Shown here piece by piece: positions 53,557 to 61,985 of a DNA stretch of 64,000 nucleotides (position 1 is its first letter; each line of letters starts with the position of its first letter). The notes beneath the pieces were generated by a model, which had not been told where the DNA came from, ran no database searches, and worked only from the letters and a program-made list of their open reading frames with translations. Both the position numbers and the translations under genes were made by a program. Source of the stretch: Candidatus Villigracilis saccharophilus (GTDB lineage Bacteria > Chloroflexota > Anaerolineae > Anaerolineales > Villigracilaceae); assembly GCA_016709305.1 (NCBI GenBank), contig JADJNA010000017.1, positions 32,938 through 96,937 on the forward strand, given 5' to 3'.

Positions 53557-54171
53557 TCATTGATTCAAGTTGTAATTGAGCCTGAAAGATTTTTCTATCC
53601 ATGATTCAAAATCCTGCTGGCTGGATTCCGAAATATCGGCTTCAAGAGGATGTGCAATCATTTTGTTTCTGATCTTATCGATTTCCCCGCTTACATCCCG
53701 TATTTCCTGTGTATTGCCCTTTTCCAAAATTAATTCATGGACATGATGATATTTCCAGGCGGGGTGAAAGCCCATGTGGACATACAATGCCTGAATAAAA
53801 CTGTTTCCTGCCAGTATTCCTCCTGAAAAAATAATTTCAAGACCCAAGTCTTCGTAAATATTATTGAATAATGGATAATCCCCTCCAGGCGCATTCGGAA
53901 TAACCCCGTTAATGGCCGGGGCTGTCTGTGGAACAAACGCCTGCCCTATTCCATTGTTTTCATAAATTCCAAAGGATACCTGTAGATTATCCAGGATCAA
54001 TTTATTGGATTGGATTTTGTATTGACAGACATAACCCCGCCAGCAGGCAGATACGGTTGCGACTGGATTGATTCCCCAGGCTTGAGGGATGAACAGGTCG
54101 TTGCCGTTAACGCCAACAATGGAGAAATTTTCTTCGTTTATCCAGATGCTGTCAGAGATTTGCGCGGTCAT
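53557..54171 (-). CDS. Hypothetical protein
   Basis: The 204-residue protein has no signal peptide or membrane segment. I do not recognise the family. The central part (YENNGIGQAFVPQTAPAING, GLEIIFSGGILAGNSFIQALYVHMGFHPAWKYHHVHEL) looks well folded. It begins one base after the PIG-L stop (ATGA-type overlap) on the same strand, so it is likely translated from that message. The 53443-53556 gap holds nothing notable. Confidence 0.6.
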   Translation of the reverse strand: MTAQISDSIWINEENFSIVGVNGNDLFIPQAWGINPVATVSACWRGYVCQYKIQSNKLILDNLQVSFGIYENNGIGQAFVPQTAPAINGVIPNAPGGDYPLFNNIYEDLGLEIIFSGGILAGNSFIQALYVHMGFHPAWKYHHVHELILEKGNTQEIRDVSGEIDKIRNKMIAHPLEADISESSQQDFESWIEKSFRLNYNLNQ

Positions 54172-54899
54172 TAGCCGTACTTTACCACCCTGAACTTTTC
54201 TTCATACCGCGGATTCTCTTCTGTGCTGTCTTCCGTTCGGCGGGACTTAAATCTCTCAACGAGTTTCTCAGCATCTTGAACCTGCGTCTTGTGTTCAAGA
54301 ACTGCTTTGAGTTTGATGTCCCATGTTTCGGTCACATCGATTGTCATGTTGGGTTGATTGGTCAGGGAGCACCACACTTCTTTTGGCATATGCGGTTCAA
54401 AACCCTCGATAAGCAATTCGGGGAAGTATGCGATATTGCCGGCGGCTGGAAACACCGCGTCCAGCACTGCCTGTCCGCAATAGCGGTGATCGGGATGGTT
54501 GATGCCGTATGCCGCAAATAAGGTTTGCGGGTCGCAGGTGACGAGGATGTCGGGCTGGTGCCTGCGGATCTCGCGCACAATGTCACGGCGCAGCTTCAAG
54601 TCTGCGACGACGTACCCATCCTCACGGTCCAGAAAATGAACCGCTTTTGCTCCGATGATGCTTGCCGCGTTGTTCTGTTCATCGGGTCTGAGAGTGCATA
54701 AATTTTCTGGAGTCATTTCAGGGTGAGTGGCGGGATTAAATCCCTTATCGCCGCAAGTCAACAGCAGATAGGTGATCTCATGCCCTGCGCGTGCCCAACG
54801 CGCTAGTGTGGCTCCGCAAAAAAATTCCGGGTCATCGGGGTGAGCCAGAATCACCAGAATTTTTTTCGAGGATTCCCAGGTATCAGTTATTTCGGTCAT
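54171..54899 (-). CDS. PIG-L family N-deacetylase
   Basis: The ATG at 54899 gives 242 residues, overlapping the end of ricT by 17 bases. ILVILAHPDDPEFFCGATLARWARAGHEI holds the HPDD zinc site, and GINHPDHRYCGQAV supplies the third His. The family removes acetyl groups from GlcNAc-type substrates in phosphatidylinositol, mycothiol, bacillithiol or antibiotic pathways. The substrate here is unknown. Confidence 0.9.
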   Translation of the reverse strand: MTEITDTWESSKKILVILAHPDDPEFFCGATLARWARAGHEITYLLLTCGDKGFNPATHPEMTPENLCTLRPDEQNNAASIIGAKAVHFLDREDGYVVADLKLRRDIVREIRRHQPDILVTCDPQTLFAAYGINHPDHRYCGQAVLDAVFPAAGNIAYFPELLIEGFEPHMPKEVWCSLTNQPNMTIDVTETWDIKLKAVLEHKTQVQDAEKLVERFKSRRTEDSTEENPRYEEKFRVVKYG

Positions 54900-55824
54900 T
54901 GTTTTTCTTGAGCGGGCTGGCTTTTCCACAGGTGCATCCGCCGCCTTCGTGACGGTCGCAGGGAGCCTGGGATTTGCGCCGCAGGGCTTCGAGTTCATCC
55001 CACGGTTCGATCTCTTCGCGGGAGAATGTCATGCTCTGGGGGCGGTCTGTGCCGCTTTCGATCAGCACAACAACTTTGTCGCTCATGGGGATCAGGTCAA
55101 TAACCTTGCCCTCGCCTTTGGGTGTGACCACACGCTTGTTGCGTTTGGGCAGGGTCTTGCGCGCTTCCACGTATTGCTCGTATTCGTAGATAAGACAACA
55201 GCGCAAGCGGCCGCACATGCCGGTGATCTCGTTGGGCGTGAGCGAAATGCCCTGCTCCTTGGCCATCTTGATCGAAATGGGAGAGAAGTCGGTTAGGAAT
55301 TTTGAGCAGCAGCGGGTTTCAATTCCGCACGCGCCCATGCCACCCAGGAATTTGGCGACATCCCGCGGACCGATCTGGCGCATTTCAACATGCGTATTCG
55401 GATAGAGGTTGCTCATATCCTTTTTGAGGGACTTAAGCTCGGCCTTCTCTTCGCTTTCCGTGCTGAAGAGGAAAGCGAGGCGCGACCCGTCAAAGTTATA
55501 TTCGGCTGTGACGATTTTTACATCCCGCAGACGAAGTTCAGACGCGCGCGCACGGCAGTTGATCATGGCTTCGGTTTGTTTGGCCTGCCAGGATTGCTGG
55601 AGCAGTAAGTCGCGCGGATTGGCGCGCCGCTCCACAGATTTCCATCCGCCTTCTGGTTGGGGGGGTGTCTCCGCCAGAACCTGGACAACTTCACCGAGAT
55701 GTTTGCCGCGTGATGTGTCTACAATGACATGCTCGCCCGGCTTTAAGTCGGGGAGATCGGTCGAGTCGAAGTGGTAAATTTTACCGATTTTTGTAAATCG
55801 AACACCAATAATGTTAGTTTGCAT
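54883..55824 (-). CDS. ricT: RicT/YaaT-like PSP1-domain protein
   Basis: The 313-residue protein has the PSP1 C-terminal homology. Conserved cysteines occur in GACGIETRCCSKFL and MCGRLRCCLIYEYEQY, as in Bacillus YaaT (RicT), which with RicA and RicF forms an Fe-S-containing complex affecting RNase Y. An extra C-terminal cysteine cluster (APCDRHEGGGCTCGK) is unusual. Partners RicA/RicF are not nearby. Confidence 0.88.
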   Translation of the reverse strand: MQTNIIGVRFTKIGKIYHFDSTDLPDLKPGEHVIVDTSRGKHLGEVVQVLAETPPQPEGGWKSVERRANPRDLLLQQSWQAKQTEAMINCRARASELRLRDVKIVTAEYNFDGSRLAFLFSTESEEKAELKSLKKDMSNLYPNTHVEMRQIGPRDVAKFLGGMGACGIETRCCSKFLTDFSPISIKMAKEQGISLTPNEITGMCGRLRCCLIYEYEQYVEARKTLPKRNKRVVTPKGEGKVIDLIPMSDKVVVLIESGTDRPQSMTFSREEIEPWDELEALRRKSQAPCDRHEGGGCTCGKASPLKKNNDRNN

Positions 55825-55860
55825 GGGCGCAATTATACCGTAGGGAAAGGGATTGGAGAC

Positions 55861-56115
55861 TTATACTCTGACGAAACGGACCCATTTGTCCTGGAAGTTG
55901 ACGGTTTCGACCCGCCAGCCGGTTTCCAGCCAGGGCTGGGTCTCTGCCAATCTATTCTCGTCTTGATTTGCCCACCATGCGTAATTTTGATATGCCAATG
56001 ACGGTAATTTGCTGTTCAATATATTTTCAGCGTCATCAAAATTAATTGTGATCTCTAATTGCTGGGCGGCTAATCCGCGCAGATAGTGTTCAAGGGGTGA
56101 GAATATGCCGGGCAT
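55861..56115 (-). CDS. Small DUF7662-like protein
   Basis: The 84-residue protein has a GAGGAG-type site seven bases before the ATG. SPLEHYLRGL, ITINFDDAENILNSKLPSLAYQNYAWWAN and WLETGWRVETVNFQDKWVRFVRV match the short family I know as DUF7662, often seen near restriction or toxin-type genes. No function is known. It is flanked by a terminator on its upstream side. Confidence 0.7.
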   Translation of the reverse strand: MPGIFSPLEHYLRGLAAQQLEITINFDDAENILNSKLPSLAYQNYAWWANQDENRLAETQPWLETGWRVETVNFQDKWVRFVRV

Positions 56116-56165
56116 GATTTATCTCCTCGGGATTGGAATAAGTTGGCTGGTTTATAGAATCATCA

Positions 56166-56212
56166 AACCAGACCTGATGGGAGCAGTTGCTCCCATCAGG
56201 TCTGGTTTTTTT
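56166..56212. terminator. Long palindromic terminator
   Basis: AACCAGACCTGATGGGAGCA and TGCTCCCATCAGGTCTGGTT are perfect 20-base arms two bases apart, followed by TTTTTT on the plus strand. It lies between mrp and the DUF7662 gene, both leftward. The outer AACCAGACCT/AGGTCTGGTT is shared with the hairpin at 61452. Confidence 0.8.
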
Positions 56213-56222
56213 ACCAGTTACA

Positions 56223-57296
56223 TCATTCAACAATGTTGATTGGCAGGGCGTTACTGGCGGTCATGGCCGCCACACTGACTCGAGCCGCGATTTTCTGCGA
56301 GATCTCTTGCAGCGATTTGGCGACCGCAGACTCGGGGAATGAGGCAACGATGGGTTTGCCTGTGTCTCCACCGATGCGCACGTTCTGGTCTATCGGTACT
56401 TTGCCGAGAAAAGTCGTGTTGGTTTCTCTCGCTAGCATTTCACCGCCGCCTGAGCCAAAGATATCCATACGAGTTCCATCGGGCAGGTCAAGATAGGACA
56501 TGTTCTCAACTACGCCAAGGATCGGCACTTCCAACTGCTTGAACATATTCAAGCCGCGGCTGGCATCCTCCAGCGAGACCAGCTGCGGTAAGGTCACAAT
56601 GACTGCGCCGCTCAGAGGCAAAGCCTGCGCGAGTGACAAAGCAGCATCACCTGTGCCGGGTGGGAGGTCAATGATGAGATAGTCGAGTTCGCCCCATTCC
56701 ACATCACCGAGGAATTGGCGAATGGCAGAGTTGAGCATCGGTCCGCGCCAGATGAGGGGCTGACCGGGTTTGACGAGCAGTCCCATGGAGATCATTTTGA
56801 TCCCATAGGCTTCTGCAGGGATAAGTCTTTGTCCGTTAGGTGGTGGGAGCTTATCCACACCGAGCATGGTGGGTGTGTTGGGACCGTAAATATCCGCATC
56901 CATCAAACCGACGCGCGCTCCGCTTTGAGCCAGCGCCACTGCGATGTTGACAGAAACAGTGGACTTGCCGACCCCGCCTTTTCCAGAGCCGATCGCAATT
57001 GCGTTGCGGATGGGCATGTTGACCAGTCCGCGCATACGTCCATCGTTAGGCACGTCTGAATCCATTTTAACTTCGATGGTTTTTACGCCATTAACAGTCA
57101 TTACGGCTTCGCGAACTTCCTTGTCAATTCGTCCGCGTAATGGGCAGGCAGGGGTGGTGAGCATAACTGTAAATGAGACTTTGTCGCCCTCGATCTCCAA
57201 ATTGCGGATCATATTCAGGGTGACGAGATCCTGATGCAGTTCAGGTTCCTGCACTTTGCTCAACGCGGCTAATACGGCTTCTTTTGTGATTGTCAT
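56223..57296 (-). CDS. mrp: Mrp/NBP35-type P-loop ATPase (Fe-S carrier family)
   Basis: The 357-residue protein has an N-terminal MIP18/DUF59 domain (residues 1-~85, with LTTPACPLRG) and a C-terminal ATPase with the deviant Walker A AIGSGKGGVGKST, and DADIYGPNTPTMLG. Typical Mrp/ApbC proteins carry a CxxC after ENMSYF that bridges an Fe-S cluster between subunits; here the matching stretch is ENMSYLDLPDGTRMDIFG, without cysteines. It may therefore bind clusters differently or not at all. It lies next to nuoI, nuoCD, nuoB and iscX, which supports a link to Fe-S assembly for complex I. Confidence 0.9.
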   Translation of the reverse strand: MTITKEAVLAALSKVQEPELHQDLVTLNMIRNLEIEGDKVSFTVMLTTPACPLRGRIDKEVREAVMTVNGVKTIEVKMDSDVPNDGRMRGLVNMPIRNAIAIGSGKGGVGKSTVSVNIAVALAQSGARVGLMDADIYGPNTPTMLGVDKLPPPNGQRLIPAEAYGIKMISMGLLVKPGQPLIWRGPMLNSAIRQFLGDVEWGELDYLIIDLPPGTGDAALSLAQALPLSGAVIVTLPQLVSLEDASRGLNMFKQLEVPILGVVENMSYLDLPDGTRMDIFGSGGGEMLARETNTTFLGKVPIDQNVRIGGDTGKPIVASFPESAVAKSLQEISQKIAARVSVAAMTASNALPINIVE

Positions 57297-57338
57297 TTGG
57301 TTTCCTCAGATCAAGTAAAAAGATGTATACAAGTAAAT

Positions 57339-57380
57339 AAGTAGACAGGTAAACATGTTTTCGTGTTTACCTGTCTACTT
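57339..57380. terminator. Palindromic terminator between nuoI and mrp
   Basis: AAGTAGACAGGTAAACA and TGTTTACCTGTCTACTT form a perfect 17-bp stem with a short loop. No long T-run follows, but location after nuoI fits termination or message protection. Confidence 0.6.
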
Positions 57381-57392
57381 GTGTACGTCAAA

Positions 57393-58016
57393 CTATGCGG
57401 CTGTGGCAGCAGATGCTTCAGCCTTGGCGGCTTTGGCGGCTTCCTTGGCTTTACGGGCGTCTTCTTCGCGGGTGTAATTTTCCGGGCGGATTCCCGCATA
57501 GTACGAAGCGGGTTTCATCAATTTTTCCAGGTTATATACATTGCGTTGATAGGATGCAATGTCAAACTCATGATCCATCTTGATCGCGTCGAACGGACAA
57601 TATTCTGCGCAAAAACCGCAGTTCATACAGATGTCCATGTCTACGAAGAAGTCTGTCGGAACGGGAACAGGCCGTCCGGTGGAGGGATCGTTCGTGCGCA
57701 CAATCCAGATGCATTGCGGCGGGCAAACCTTCGCGCAAATTCCACATGAGGTACAGCGCACTTCCTTCTTGCCATCCGCGCCTTCATCGTAAACCAGAAA
57801 CGGCACGTAGCGAAATTCTTCCGGTACGATCAATTGCTCTTCAGGATACTGCACCGTGAAGATGCCTTTTGTATCTTTGCTGGAGCGATGTGCCACACCT
57901 TCGACCGTGTTGTAGCGCTTCTTACCGCGCAGCATCCACGAGATGTCTTCAGTATATGTATCCCAGAATCGCTTCCAGGTGACGCTTAATCCTTTAAGAA
58001 TACCTTTTCCATACAT
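57393..58016 (-). CDS. nuoI: NADH-quinone oxidoreductase subunit I
   Basis: The 207-residue protein has two [4Fe-4S] motifs: CTSCGICAKVCPPQC and CMNCGFCAEYCPFDAI. The N-terminal part (GILKGLSVTWKRFW) is amphipathic and docks to the membrane arm. A C-terminal Ala/Lys-rich tail (EAAKAAKAEASAATAA) is extra. It carries electrons towards the N2 cluster in NuoB. It lies 15 bases after nuoCD. Confidence 0.95.
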   Translation of the reverse strand: MYGKGILKGLSVTWKRFWDTYTEDISWMLRGKKRYNTVEGVAHRSSKDTKGIFTVQYPEEQLIVPEEFRYVPFLVYDEGADGKKEVRCTSCGICAKVCPPQCIWIVRTNDPSTGRPVPVPTDFFVDMDICMNCGFCAEYCPFDAIKMDHEFDIASYQRNVYNLEKLMKPASYYAGIRPENYTREEDARKAKEAAKAAKAEASAATAA

Positions 58017-58031
58017 AAGTAAGTTCTCCTG

Positions 58032-59774
58032 TTAGCGGTCCAACTCGCCCATGACGATATCGAGCATCGCAAGCAAGGCAACGAAGTCAGCGATCTTTGT
58101 GCCGCGGCACATGCTTTCGACGCATTGAAGATTGACGAAAGATGCCGGACGCACATGATAACGGTATGGATTTGGCTTGCCGTTCGAAACCATGTAGAAT
58201 CCCAATTCGCCTTTCGGTGACTCGATGCGGCCATACGCTTCACCTGCCGGGACCCGAACCTGGTACGCTGCTTTCTGCGAATTGATCGGCCCTTGGGGAA
58301 TCTGCTTGATCGCCTGCTCCAGAATTCTGAGCGATTGTCTGATCTCATCAAAGCGGATCAGATAGTTATCCATCATGTCGCCATTGTGACGCACGGCCAC
58401 ATCGAAGTCGAAGCGGTCATAGATTGAGTATGGGTCGGCGCGGCGCAAGTCATATGGAACACCGGTGGCGCGCAACACGGGACCCGTGACGGAGTATTTG
58501 ATGGCGTCTTCTGCGTTCAAGACATGGATGCCCTTCAAGCGCGCCACCAAAATTTCATTCTCGTTGAGGAAGCGTTCCATTTCATCAGTCTTGGCGGGCA
58601 GGCGGTCAAAGACCAGGTCTTTGATCTTCTGCATCGCAAAATCAGGAATATCACGCACCACGCCGCCAAAGCGGAAGTAGTTGCACATCATGCGCGCGCC
58701 AGAGACGGCTTCAAAAATATCGAGCACCAATTCGCGTTCTTCAAAGGCATACAGCGAAGGCGTGTACATGGTGCCGAGATCGTTCATCAACATGCCAATG
58801 AAGATCAAGTGGTTCTGGATGCGGCTCAGTTCAGCCATGATCACGCGGATATATTCTGCGCGCTCGGCCACGGGGATCTTCATCAATTTTTCAACTGTGG
58901 TGCAGTAACCGAAGTTGTTGCTCATCGAGTTGAAATAATCCAGACGGTCTGTGTAGGGGATGTTCTGTAGATAGGTGTTGCGCTCGCCGATCTTGTCGTG
59001 ATTGCGGTGCAGGTAGCCCATGACGGGTTTGAGTCCGATAATGGTCTCGCCGTCCAACTGGACTGCCACGCGCAGCACGCCGTGTGTGGATGGGTGATGC
59101 GGTCCCATGTTGACCACGATATGCTCGGTCTTCATGTTGCCGTCAACATCTTTCATAGTGTCGCGTTCAAGCGACATATAAAGATCTTCTTCCCCGGTAA
59201 CCTCATATTTTTCAGGGTCAAAATCTTTGGGGAAATTGAGGTTGTCGCGGAACGGGTTTTTATTTTCTGCGAAAGTATGCTGCCCGTCAGGCCAGCGGCT
59301 CTTGAACGGTTTGACTTCCTCTTCAAAGAAGGGTTCTTTCCAATCCTTGCGGAGCGGGTGGCCTTCAAAGCCTTCCCACATCAAAATGCGGCGCAGGTCG
59401 GGGTGACCCGTGAATTTGATTCCATATAAATCCCAGGCTTCGCGTTCTTGAAAATCAACGCCGGGCCAGATCTCGATCAGTGAAGGGACTTCGATCGGGT
59501 CAACACGTTCCACCTGCACTTTGAAGATCAATCCAGCGCCGCCTGTTGTTTTGAAGGCGTGATAGACCACTTCCATTTTGTTATCGGCGAGATAGTCCAC
59601 TGCGGTGGCGGCGGTCAACAAATCAAAACCAAATTCGTCGCGGACGGCGGTCGCCACTTCGACAAGATTCTCTTTGTTGACGATGAAGCCTGTGTAGCCG
59701 GGGCGTGTATCAGAGCTGACAATGCCCGGGAAGCGGCTAACCAGATCAACGGTCGTAGTGAGAGGCGCTGTCAT
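58032..59774 (-). CDS. nuoCD: NADH-quinone oxidoreductase fused subunit CD
   Basis: The 580-residue protein is a fusion. Residues 1-~185 are NuoC ([45 protein letters not shown]), and ~190-580 are NuoD ([49 protein letters not shown]). Fusion is known in some lineages. NiFe-hydrogenase cysteine ligands are absent, so this is complex I rather than a hydrogenase. Its ATG overlaps the nuoB stop (TAATG). Confidence 0.95.
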   Translation of the reverse strand: MTAPLTTTVDLVSRFPGIVSSDTRPGYTGFIVNKENLVEVATAVRDEFGFDLLTAATAVDYLADNKMEVVYHAFKTTGGAGLIFKVQVERVDPIEVPSLIEIWPGVDFQEREAWDLYGIKFTGHPDLRRILMWEGFEGHPLRKDWKEPFFEEEVKPFKSRWPDGQHTFAENKNPFRDNLNFPKDFDPEKYEVTGEEDLYMSLERDTMKDVDGNMKTEHIVVNMGPHHPSTHGVLRVAVQLDGETIIGLKPVMGYLHRNHDKIGERNTYLQNIPYTDRLDYFNSMSNNFGYCTTVEKLMKIPVAERAEYIRVIMAELSRIQNHLIFIGMLMNDLGTMYTPSLYAFEERELVLDIFEAVSGARMMCNYFRFGGVVRDIPDFAMQKIKDLVFDRLPAKTDEMERFLNENEILVARLKGIHVLNAEDAIKYSVTGPVLRATGVPYDLRRADPYSIYDRFDFDVAVRHNGDMMDNYLIRFDEIRQSLRILEQAIKQIPQGPINSQKAAYQVRVPAGEAYGRIESPKGELGFYMVSNGKPNPYRYHVRPASFVNLQCVESMCRGTKIADFVALLAMLDIVMGELDR

Positions 59775-60406
59775 TATGCACTCTCCTTTTGTGCGGAAAC
59801 TTGTTTAATTTCCGCATTTCGGCGCACATCGATCAAGTCGGGTCCAAGGATCGGCATAGGTACATAATTGCCATCCTTCTTTTCCTTGTTGTACCAGGTG
59901 ACGCTCTTGATGGATTGTTTGTCAATCTTTTCCTGCAGTTTTATCATGCCCGCGATCAGCGCCTGGGGAGTGGGAGGGCAGCCGGGGATGTACACATCAA
60001 CGGGTAGGAATTTATCAATACCAGCGACTACGTTATAACCTTCTTTGAATGGGCCGCCGCTGGATGCGCATGCGCCCATTGCCACAACATATTTCGGCTC
60101 CGGCATTTGGTTGTACAGGCGGATGATGGATGGAAGCATTTTCTTTGTCACTGTGCCGGAGACCAGCATCATGTCGGCCTGACGCGGGGTGGGGCGCATG
60201 ACTTCCATGCCGAAGCGTGCCATATCGTAGCGCGCGGTTTGCGCTGCGATCATTTCGATGGCGCAGCAGGCCAGACCGAACATCAACGGCCAGACGGATG
60301 AACGCCGGCCCCAGTTGTACAGGCGGTCGAGCGTTGTGATGGCTACAACATTTTGAATATCTTCAGGGATGCTGTAGTTCGGTAAACTTAACTTTTCATT
60401 TTCCAT
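59774..60406 (-). CDS. nuoB: NADH-quinone oxidoreductase subunit B
   Basis: The ATG at 60406 has GAGGAGAAC upstream, inside the iscX 3' end. The 210-residue protein has [20 protein letters not shown] and PGCPPTP, the cysteine ligands of cluster N2. It passes electrons to quinone. It overlaps iscX by 11 bases. Confidence 0.95.
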   Translation of the reverse strand: MENEKLSLPNYSIPEDIQNVVAITTLDRLYNWGRRSSVWPLMFGLACCAIEMIAAQTARYDMARFGMEVMRPTPRQADMMLVSGTVTKKMLPSIIRLYNQMPEPKYVVAMGACASSGGPFKEGYNVVAGIDKFLPVDVYIPGCPPTPQALIAGMIKLQEKIDKQSIKSVTWYNKEKKDGNYVPMPILGPDLIDVRRNAEIKQVSAQKESA

Positions 60407-60605
60407 GAATGTTCTCCTCGAACCAGTCTTGGTAGATTGCATAAAGGATGTCGTCGTTCACGAGCGACAGGTCATCCTCAAATTCACTAAGTTGTATTGT
60501 CCATTGATAAATTTGCTGTAACGATACTTCTTCAATATTGATCTCAGGGTACTGTCTTCGTAACTCTAAAGCGATCGCGTAGGTTGATTCCCAGTTTAAA
60601 CTCAT
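60396..60605 (-). CDS. iscX: IscX-like Fe-S assembly protein
   Basis: The ATG at 60605 gives 69 residues. [39 protein letters not shown] and [15 protein letters not shown] match IscX (YfhJ), which binds IscS and ferrous iron and tunes cluster assembly. It is normally the last gene of isc operons; here it heads the nuo genes, overlapping nuoB. No iscS or iscU is in the window. Confidence 0.85.
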   Translation of the reverse strand: MSLNWESTYAIALELRRQYPEINIEEVSLQQIYQWTIQLSEFEDDLSLVNDDILYAIYQDWFEENIHGK

Positions 60606-60630
60606 TTGGTATTTTCCATCACAAGTGCGA

Positions 60631-60658
60631 ATTATAGCAGGTGAGGATGATAAGTCAA
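60631..60658 (-). promoter_or_regulatory. Promoter of iscX-nuoB-nuoCD-nuoI
   Basis: On the minus strand TTGACT (60658-60653) and TATAAT (60636-60631) are 16 bases apart. Transcription would begin about 20 bases before the iscX start. Confidence 0.7.
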
Positions 60659-60661
60659 CGG

Positions 60662-60689
60662 AATTATGCAAAAATATATATGCATAATT
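60662..60689. promoter_or_regulatory. Palindromic operator candidate between divergent promoters
   Basis: AATTATGCA-aaaatatata-TGCATAATT is a perfect 9-bp inverted repeat with a 10-base spacer. It begins four bases upstream of the -35 box of the nuo promoter and lies 12 bases before a TATAAT (60701-60706) reading towards the regulator gene. A dimeric regulator such as the adjacent SufR-like protein could bind here and control both directions. Confidence 0.6.
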
Positions 60690-60850
60690 AAAGAAGTGAG
60701 TATAATCACGGCTATTGAATGACAAAATCCGCACGAGGGTTGTTCTGGGCCAAGCGACACTGGCGCCGCGCACCAGTGCGGTGAGAACCTTAGAGATTAT
60801 GGTAGAGACCCTTCGCTATCGCTCAGTGAGACATACTAAAAGGAATACTC

Positions 60851-61435
60851 ATGCTTACTGCCCGCCAAAAAGTTCTTGCTCACCTGAAAAAGACGCGCGC
60901 CGCATCTGCGCGTGAGATCGCGCGCGCGCTGAAAATGTCCGCACCGAATGTGCGCCATCATCTTGGCATCCTGACCTCTGACGGACGCCTTGAAGTAACC
61001 TCGGTCCATCAGCGCGGCGGACGCGGCAGACCTGAAAAACTGTATTCGCTGTCGCAATCTGCGCTGGGAGATAACTTGTCCGTTCTGGCGGATGCGTTGT
61101 TAGGTGTCAAAGTCAATATTGAATCAATAGGGGAAGGCATTGCTCGATCACAGGGTTTGGTTGGATTTTCAAATCAACCCATGTCAAAGCGATTGTCTTT
61201 GCTTGTCGATAAATTAAATGAGATGCATTATCAGTCGCGCTGGGAAGCCGGTGCGGAAGGTCCACGGGTTATTTTTGGACGCTGCCCATTTGCAAAGATA
61301 ATTGAGAGCCACCCAGAGCTGTGCAAGATGGATTCGGCCATGCTGGAAATATCATTGGGAAGACCGATCGTTCAATTTTCGAAAAACGATATAAGCGCGC
61401 GAGGATTGTGTCCGTTTGTATTCAGGGTTGGATGA
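60851..61435 (+). CDS. SufR-like winged-helix regulator with Fe-S ligand cysteines
   Basis: Residues 1-70 are a winged HTH (ASAREIARALKMSAPNVRHHLGILTSDGRLE, GRGRPEKLYSLS wing). Three cysteines in the C-terminal half are spaced C145-x12-C158-x28-C187. That spacing matches cyanobacterial SufR, which uses C-x12-C-x13-C-x14-C, with one of the four absent here. SufR represses Fe-S genes when it holds a cluster. Divergence from iscX-nuoB suggests it tunes that operon to cluster supply. A 145-base leader separates the likely -10 box from the start. Confidence 0.82.
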   Translation: MLTARQKVLAHLKKTRAASAREIARALKMSAPNVRHHLGILTSDGRLEVTSVHQRGGRGRPEKLYSLSQSALGDNLSVLADALLGVKVNIESIGEGIARSQGLVGFSNQPMSKRLSLLVDKLNEMHYQSRWEAGAEGPRVIFGRCPFAKIIESHPELCKMDSAMLEISLGRPIVQFSKNDISARGLCPFVFRVG

Positions 61436-61451
61436 ACCGAGGTGACCCGCT

Positions 61452-61495
61452 AACCAGACCTCCGAGATTTCAAAAATCCCGGAGGTCTGGTTTAT
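61452..61495. terminator. Palindromic terminator between convergent genes
   Basis: AACCAGACCTCCGAGATTT and AATCCCGGAGGTCTGGTTT pair with one mismatch across CAAA. It sits between the regulator and the convergent deaminase and can serve both. Confidence 0.8.
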
Positions 61496-61921
61496 GGTGA
61501 GAATTCCTTTTGCACCACTTCAATATTTGCGGCTTTAAGGAAATTCATCGCGTTTTCGTCTGTGCGATAGGCGGTGCTGTAAACGATGCGCGCGATCCCG
61601 GCATTGATCAACACCTTGGTGCAATTGATGCACGGCAAATGCGTGACATAGCAGGTGGATCCTCTGGTGGAGACTCCATGCAGCGCGGCTTGGATGATGG
61701 CATTAGTTTCCGCGTGGATCGTACGGACGCAGTGGCCATCCACCATGAGATGCCCGATCTCGTCGCAGTGATCCTGTCCGGCAGGCGAGCCGTTGAATCC
61801 TGTTGTAAGAATGCGTTTATCTAGTACGATCACGCTGCCCACAAAGGCCCGGTCGCAGGTGCTTCGCTCCCGAGACAGCGTATGCGATTTTCATGAAATA
61901 GGAATCCCAGTCTGGGCGCAT
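61492..61921 (-). CDS. dCMP/deoxycytidylate deaminase, frameshift near N-terminus
   Basis: GGAGGAACC precedes ATG 61921. The start MRPDWDSYFMKIAYAVS is typical of ComE-type dCMP deaminases, but the frame then breaks; removing one C from the CCC at 61869-61871 gives VSERSTCDRAFVGSVIVLD and a 142-residue protein. HAETNAI (zinc His and catalytic Glu) and LPCINCTKVLI (zinc cysteines) are intact. It makes dUMP from dCMP for thymidylate synthesis. As written, only 61492-61842 is open. Confidence 0.87.
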
Positions 61922-61937
61922 GGTTCCTCCAGAATTA

Positions 61938-61985
61938 AGACCTGACAGGTTTCTTCAAACCTGTCAGGTCTACTTGTTTTTTTTT
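61938..61985. terminator. Palindromic terminator after glmS
   Basis: AGACCTGACAGGTTT-CTTC-AAACCTGTCAGGTCT is a perfect 15-bp stem; on the minus strand it lies just after the glmS stop. The core equals the hairpin at 27550-27574. Confidence 0.8.

Noticed and set aside
57393..60406. Energy-converting hydrogenase instead of complex I
   Set aside because: NuoD lacks the NiFe-binding cysteine pairs and NuoC/NuoD are fused as in complex I.
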